DNA from: Comamonadaceae bacterium | Lineage (GTDB): Bacteria > Pseudomonadota > Gammaproteobacteria > Burkholderiales > Burkholderiaceae_C | Reading direction: 5' to 3' | Length of the DNA stretch: 8,711 nt | Assembly: GCA_947463845.1 (NCBI GenBank) | Contig: CANHUM010000054.1 | Location: 1-8,711, forward strand | Shown here: piece by piece, positions 5,123 through 8,711 of the stretch | Layout: every line of letters begins with the position of its first letter | Numbering within the stretch: the first letter of the stretch is position 1 | Position numbers and translations under genes: made by a program | Notes under the pieces: model-generated | What the model saw: only the letters and a program-made list of their open reading frames with translations | Told to the model about the DNA's origin: nothing | Database searches by the model: none

Positions 5123-7278
5123 CCGCGCCGCCAATCGTGGAACTTCTTCACCCAGGCCAGCAACTTTTGCGGTGCGTGCGCCCGCCTCCATTCACCGGCT
5201 GCGTATTTGTTGGCCTCGGCCATGGTCGGGTAGGTGTGGATGGTGCCCAGTATTTTGTTCAGGCCCAGACCATGTTTCATGGCCAGCACGTATTCGGCCA
5301 GCAAGTCACCTGCGTGCGAACCCACGATGGTCACGCCCAAAATGCGGTCCTTGCCGGGCACGGTGAGCACTTTCACAAAACCGCGGGCTTCGCTGTCGGC
5401 AATGGCCCGGTCCAGGTCATCGATGCCATATTGGGTCACTTCGTAGGCGACACCCTGGGCTTGGGCCTCTTGTTCGTTCAGGCCCACCCGCGCCACCTCG
5501 GGGTCGATGAAGGTGGCCCAGGGGATCACGCGGTGATCGACCTTGAAGGATTTGAAGTCACCAAACAACGCATTCACCGCCGCGTACCAAGCCTGGTGCG
5601 CCGCCGTGTGGGTGAACTGGTAAGGCCCAGCCACATCGCCAGCGGCGTAGATGTTGGGGTAGAGCGTTTGCAAATACTCGTTGGTCTCCACCGTACGCTG
5701 CGTGGGTACGCCAATGTCTTCGAGGCCATAGCCCTGCAGGCGCGCCAGACGGCCCACGGCGCAAACCAGGGCGTCAAACACCATCTCGACCTCTTGTCCC
5801 TGTGCGGAGGCCACCAGAATTTTGTCGGCCCCCCGGCGCTCGCAGCGCAACGCTTGGTGTCCAGTGAGCACCCGCACGCCATCGGCCTGCAATGCATCAC
5901 GTGCCAGCAAAGACACCTCTTCGTCCTCGCGCACCATGATGCGCTCGCCCATCTCGACCTGCGTGACCTGTGCACCCAGGCGGGCAAAACTTTGCGACAG
6001 CTCGCAGCCAATCGGCCCGCCACCCAGCACCACGATGCGCTTCGGGATGTCGTCCAACTTGGCGAACTCGTCCCACAGGGTGTCGCTGGTGAAGTAACCC
6101 ACATCATCGAGACCCGGCAAGGGCGGCACGATCGGACGAGCGCCCGCCGCAATCACAATGCTGCGCGCCGTCAGCCGCTGCATCTGGCCATCGCTCAACG
6201 TCACTTCCACCGTCCACGGGTTCACCAGCTTGCCGTAGCCCTGCAGCACCTCCACACCCAAGCCGGTGTAGCGCGCCACACTGTCGTGCGGCTCGATGGC
6301 GCGGATCACGTCGTGCACACGCTGCATCACGGCCCTGAAGCTGAATTGCGGCGTGGTGTCGCTCAGGCCGTACTTCCCAGCGTGGCGCATCTGGTGCGCT
6401 ATTTTTGCGCTCTTGATCAAGGCCTTGCTCGGCACGCAACCGTAATTCAGACAGTCACCGCCCATCTTGTGCGCTTCGATCAAAGTCACTTTGGCTTTGA
6501 CAGCGGCAGCAATGTAGGCCGACACCAAACCCGCCGCACCAGCGCCAATCACGATCAGATTGCGGTCAAAGGACTTGGGACGCACGCTGGCCCAGCGTGC
6601 ATAGACTTTGCGCTTTTGAATGGCCGCCACCACGCGCCGCGCCAACCAAGGGAAGATGCCCAGCAACACAAAGCTGCCCAAAAGCACCGGACTCAAAATG
6701 CCCTGCACCGAATCGAGCTGCGCCAATTGCGTGCCCGCGTTCACATACACCGCGGTGCCGGCCAGCATGCCGATCTGACTGACCACATAAAACGTGCCGG
6801 TCTTCATGCGGGTCAAGCCCATGAGCAGGTTGATCAGGAAAAAAGGCACCACTGGAATCAGACGCAAGGTGAACAGGTAAAACCCGCCCTCCTTGTCAAC
6901 ACCGGCATTGATGTCGGCCAGGCGCTGACCGAAGCGCGCCTCCACCCAATCGCGCAGCACAAAGCGCGATGCCAGAAAAGCCAGGGTGGCGCCGATGCTG
7001 GAAGCGAAGGACACCAGCAGCAAACCCTGCCACAAACCAAATACGGCTCCGCCCGCCAAAGTGATGATGACCGCACCCGGAATCGACAAGGCCGTGGCCA
7101 GCACGTACACCGCAAAATACACCGCCGCCACAGCGAACGGCTGCTGCGCGTGCAGCTGCGCAAATCCGTCTTGGCTGGCTTTGAGTTGCTCAAAGCTCAG
7201 GTAACGTCCCAAATCTAAGGCAATAAAAGCGCCGATGGCCAAAACCACCAGGAGCAAGAAAGCTTGGCGAAAACGCAT
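5119..7278 (-). CDS. Fusion of TVP38/TMEM64 (VTT) membrane domain with a pyridine nucleotide-disulfide oxidoreductase
   Basis: The chosen ATG at 7278 gives 719 residues. It follows the metH stop by 16 nt and has an AGAAAGGGAC stretch just upstream, unusually close to the start. Longer readings overlap metH and begin with non-family sequence. Residues 1-220 are membranous. They hold the VTT-domain stretch from IPGAVIITLAGGAVFG (65-80) to RLIPVVPFFLINLLMG (139-154). From about 240 comes a class I flavoprotein disulfide reductase: the FAD-binding GAGAAG (245-250), redox-active Cys276 and Cys281 in GGDCLNYGCVPSK, the NAD-binding GGGPIGCE (419-426) with Glu442 at the end of the second strand (suggesting NADH rather than NADPH), IYAAGDVAG (543-551), and the His681/Glu688 catalytic pair in HTYPTMAE. 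It resembles dihydrolipoamide dehydrogenase and MerA, but has no HMA domain and no C-terminal Cys pair, so mercury reduction is unlikely. The electron acceptor is unknown. Confidence 0.92.
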   Translation of the reverse strand: MRFRQAFLLLVVLAIGAFIALDLGRYLSFEQLKASQDGFAQLHAQQPFAVAAVYFAVYVLATALSIPGAVIITLAGGAVFGLWQGLLLVSFASSIGATLAFLASRFVLRDWVEARFGQRLADINAGVDKEGGFYLFTLRLIPVVPFFLINLLMGLTRMKTGTFYVVSQIGMLAGTAVYVNAGTQLAQLDSVQGILSPVLLGSFVLLGIFPWLARRVVAAIQKRKVYARWASVRPKSFDRNLIVIGAGAAGLVSAYIAAAVKAKVTLIEAHKMGGDCLNYGCVPSKALIKSAKIAHQMRHAGKYGLSDTTPQFSFRAVMQRVHDVIRAIEPHDSVARYTGLGVEVLQGYGKLVNPWTVEVTLSDGQMQRLTARSIVIAAGARPIVPPLPGLDDVGYFTSDTLWDEFAKLDDIPKRIVVLGGGPIGCELSQSFARLGAQVTQVEMGERIMVREDEEVSLLARDALQADGVRVLTGHQALRCERRGADKILVASAQGQEVEMVFDALVCAVGRLARLQGYGLEDIGVPTQRTVETNEYLQTLYPNIYAAGDVAGPYQFTHTAAHQAWYAAVNALFGDFKSFKVDHRVIPWATFIDPEVARVGLNEQEAQAQGVAYEVTQYGIDDLDRAIADSEARGFVKVLTVPGKDRILGVTIVGSHAGDLLAEYVLAMKHGLGLNKILGTIHTYPTMAEANKYAAGEWRRAHAPQKLLAWVKKFHDWRRG

Positions 7279-7294
7279 GTCCCTTTCTGGGTGC

Positions 7295-8711
7295 TCAGAG
7301 GTTGGGCGCGAGCAAGCGCTGCAGGTCTTTGACCTGCACGCCGCTGCGTTGGGCCAAGTCCTGCACTTGGTCCTCACCCACTTTGCCCACGTTGAAGTAC
7401 TGGGCTTCTGGGTGGGCGATGTAGAAACCGCTCACGCTGGCTGCTGGGGTCATGGCCAGGCTCTCGGTCAGGCCCATGCCGATGTCCTGGCATTGCAGCA
7501 GCTCGAACATGGCCAGTTTGGCGCTGTGGTCAGGGCAAGCGGGGTAGCCGGGCGCGGGGCGAATACCTTGGTATTTTTCGGCAATCAGCTCGTCGTTGCT
7601 GAGTTTTTCCCCTGCGGCATAGCCCCACAGGTCGGTGCGCACTTTTTTGTGCAGACATTCGGCCAGTGCTTCGGCCAGGCGGTCGGCCAATGACTTGAGC
7701 ATGATCGCGCTGTAGTCGTCGTGCGCGGCTTCAAACGCTGCGGCACGTTTGTCTGCGCCAATGCCCGCCGTGACGGCAAACACACCCACATGGTCGGGGG
7801 CCGTGCCATGCGGCGCGACAAAGTCGGCCAAACAACGGCTGGGGCGCATCACGCCATCGATCATCTGCTTTTCAGTCTGCTGACGCAGGCCGCGCCAGGT
7901 CATGGCGACTTGCTGGCGTGACGCATCGGCATACAGCGCGATGTCGTCGTCATTCACACTGTTGGCGGGATACAGACCCAGCACCGCATTGGCCGTGACC
8001 CAGCGGCCGTCGATGATTTTCTGCAGCATGGCCTGGCCATCGGCATACACTTTGCGGGCCTGCTCGCCCACCACTTCGTCGTCGAGGATCGCGGGGAAAG
8101 GACCGGCCAAGTCCCAGGTCTGGAAGAACGGGCCCCAGTCGATGTATTGCGCGATCTCGGCCAGGTCGTAGTTCTTGAACACACGTCGGCCGATGAACTT
8201 GGGCGCGGCGGGAACGCCTTGCGACCAGTCGATGGGTGTCTTGTTGGCACGCGCCTGCGCCAGCGTCCACATCGGCGTCTGTTTTTTGTTGGCGTGCTGC
8301 TCGCGCACCTTGTCGTAGTCGGCGTTCAGGTCGGCAATGAACTTGGCCGCTTGCTCGGACAACAGGCCTTGCGCCACGCCCACGCTGCGCGACGCATCGG
8401 GCACATAGACCACAGGACCGGTGTAGTTGGGCGCAATCTTGACGGCCGTGTGCACGCGGCTGCAGGTGGCGCCACCAATGAGCAGTGGCATCTGACGATC
8501 CCGGAAGTACGGGTCTTTTTCCATCTCAGATGCCACGTACTGCATTTCTTCCAGGCTGGGCGTGATCAGGCCCGAGAGGCCAATGATGTCGGCGTTTTCT
8601 CCCTTGGCTTTGGCCAGGATTTCGTGGCAGGGCACCATCACGCCCATGTTGACCACTTCAAAATTGTTGCACTGCAAGACCACGGTGACGATGTTTTTGC
8701 CGATGTCGTGC
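7295..8711 (-). CDS. metH: Cobalamin-dependent methionine synthase, C-terminal part (5' end outside window)
   Basis: MetH transfers methyl from 5-methyltetrahydrofolate to homocysteine through cobalamin in the cytosol. The 471 codons in the window start exactly at the His of HDIGKNIV, the lower axial cobalt ligand (His759 in E. coli numbering), encoded at 8710-8708. The remaining B12-binding domain follows with VLQCNNFEVVNMGVMVP and IGLSGLITPSLEEM. The complete AdoMet reactivation domain is then present: YIDWGPFFQTWDLAG (codons near 8110), CLADFVAP, HDDYSAIM, and the AdoMet-binding GIRPAPGYPACPDH (codons near 7550). The end at ...RLLAPNL with TGA at 7297-7295 matches the family C-terminus and the length of E. 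coli MetH from the same point. The folate and homocysteine domains would lie beyond 8711; some betaproteobacteria split MetH into two genes, which this window cannot decide. It is probably the first visible gene of an operon with the VTT-flavoprotein. Confidence 0.97.
   Translation of the reverse strand, partial: HDIGKNIVTVVLQCNNFEVVNMGVMVPCHEILAKAKGENADIIGLSGLITPSLEEMQYVASEMEKDPYFRDRQMPLLIGGATCSRVHTAVKIAPNYTGPVVYVPDASRSVGVAQGLLSEQAAKFIADLNADYDKVREQHANKKQTPMWTLAQARANKTPIDWSQGVPAAPKFIGRRVFKNYDLAEIAQYIDWGPFFQTWDLAGPFPAILDDEVVGEQARKVYADGQAMLQKIIDGRWVTANAVLGLYPANSVNDDDIALYADASRQQVAMTWRGLRQQTEKQMIDGVMRPSRCLADFVAPHGTAPDHVGVFAVTAGIGADKRAAAFEAAHDDYSAIMLKSLADRLAEALAECLHKKVRTDLWGYAAGEKLSNDELIAEKYQGIRPAPGYPACPDHSAKLAMFELLQCQDIGMGLTESLAMTPAASVSGFYIAHPEAQYFNVGKVGEDQVQDLAQRSGVQVKDLQRLLAPNL

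Noticed and set aside
5119..6600. Mercuric reductase (merA)
   Set aside because: The flavoprotein core resembles MerA, but the N-terminal metal-binding domain and the C-terminal Cys pair are absent and no mer genes are nearby.
5137..7218. 693-codon open frame on the plus strand
   Set aside because: It is antisense to the VTT-flavoprotein gene, whose motifs are complete. The His- and Gln-rich translation shows no domain and is a by-product of GC-rich codon bias.
7279..7377. Upstream extension of the VTT-flavoprotein
   Set aside because: It overlaps the conserved C-terminus of metH and encodes a Cys/Arg-rich stretch unlike a membrane N-terminus.

Overview
The window looks like a GC-rich betaproteobacterial chromosome segment, most likely Burkholderiales and plausibly a freshwater Comamonadaceae-type organism. 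This is inferred from the protein flavour (a MetH close to the E. coli form, a DUF3047 lipid- or envelope-type protein, a TVP38-FAD oxidoreductase fusion), the tight gene packing and the codon use. No RNA gene, IS element, CRISPR array or phage gene was seen. It reads as ordinary, well-packed chromosome with one metabolically interesting module.

Plus strand, 1-3209: three head-to-tail genes. The first is a hotdog-fold FAS1-like/MaoC acyl-CoA hydratase (5' end outside the window), the second an acyl-CoA dehydrogenase, and the third a class III (CaiB/BaiF) CoA-transferase. The gaps are 15 nt and then a 1-nt TGATG overlap, so they are almost certainly one operon. The gene set resembles itaconate/mesaconate dissimilation clusters (CoA-transferase, mesaconyl-C4-CoA/itaconyl-CoA hydratase, acyl-CoA dehydrogenase, citramalyl-CoA lyase). 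The inferred scheme is: a C5-dicarboxylate (methylsuccinate, mesaconate or itaconate) is activated to its CoA ester, oxidised if saturated, and hydrated to citramalyl-CoA. The lyase that would then give acetyl-CoA and pyruvate is not in the window.

Minus strand, 3219-4190: a ten-helix-type SbtA-family (sodium-dependent bicarbonate transport) permease, convergent with the CoA-transferase and only 9 nt from its stop. Its upstream region, 4191-4366, is AT-rich. It holds a strong Shine-Dalgarno site, a plausible -35/-10 promoter and an inverted repeat that lies near -65 of that promoter, as expected for a LysR-type activator site. No SbtB partner gene is next to it.

Minus strand, 4367-8711: a probable three-gene operon transcribed right to left. 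It runs metH (C-terminal 471 codons, starting exactly at the cobalt-ligand histidine), then a membrane TVP38/TMEM64 (VTT) domain fused to a dihydrolipoamide-dehydrogenase/mercuric-reductase-like flavoprotein, then an exported DUF3047 protein. The spacings are 16 nt and a 4-nt ATGA overlap.
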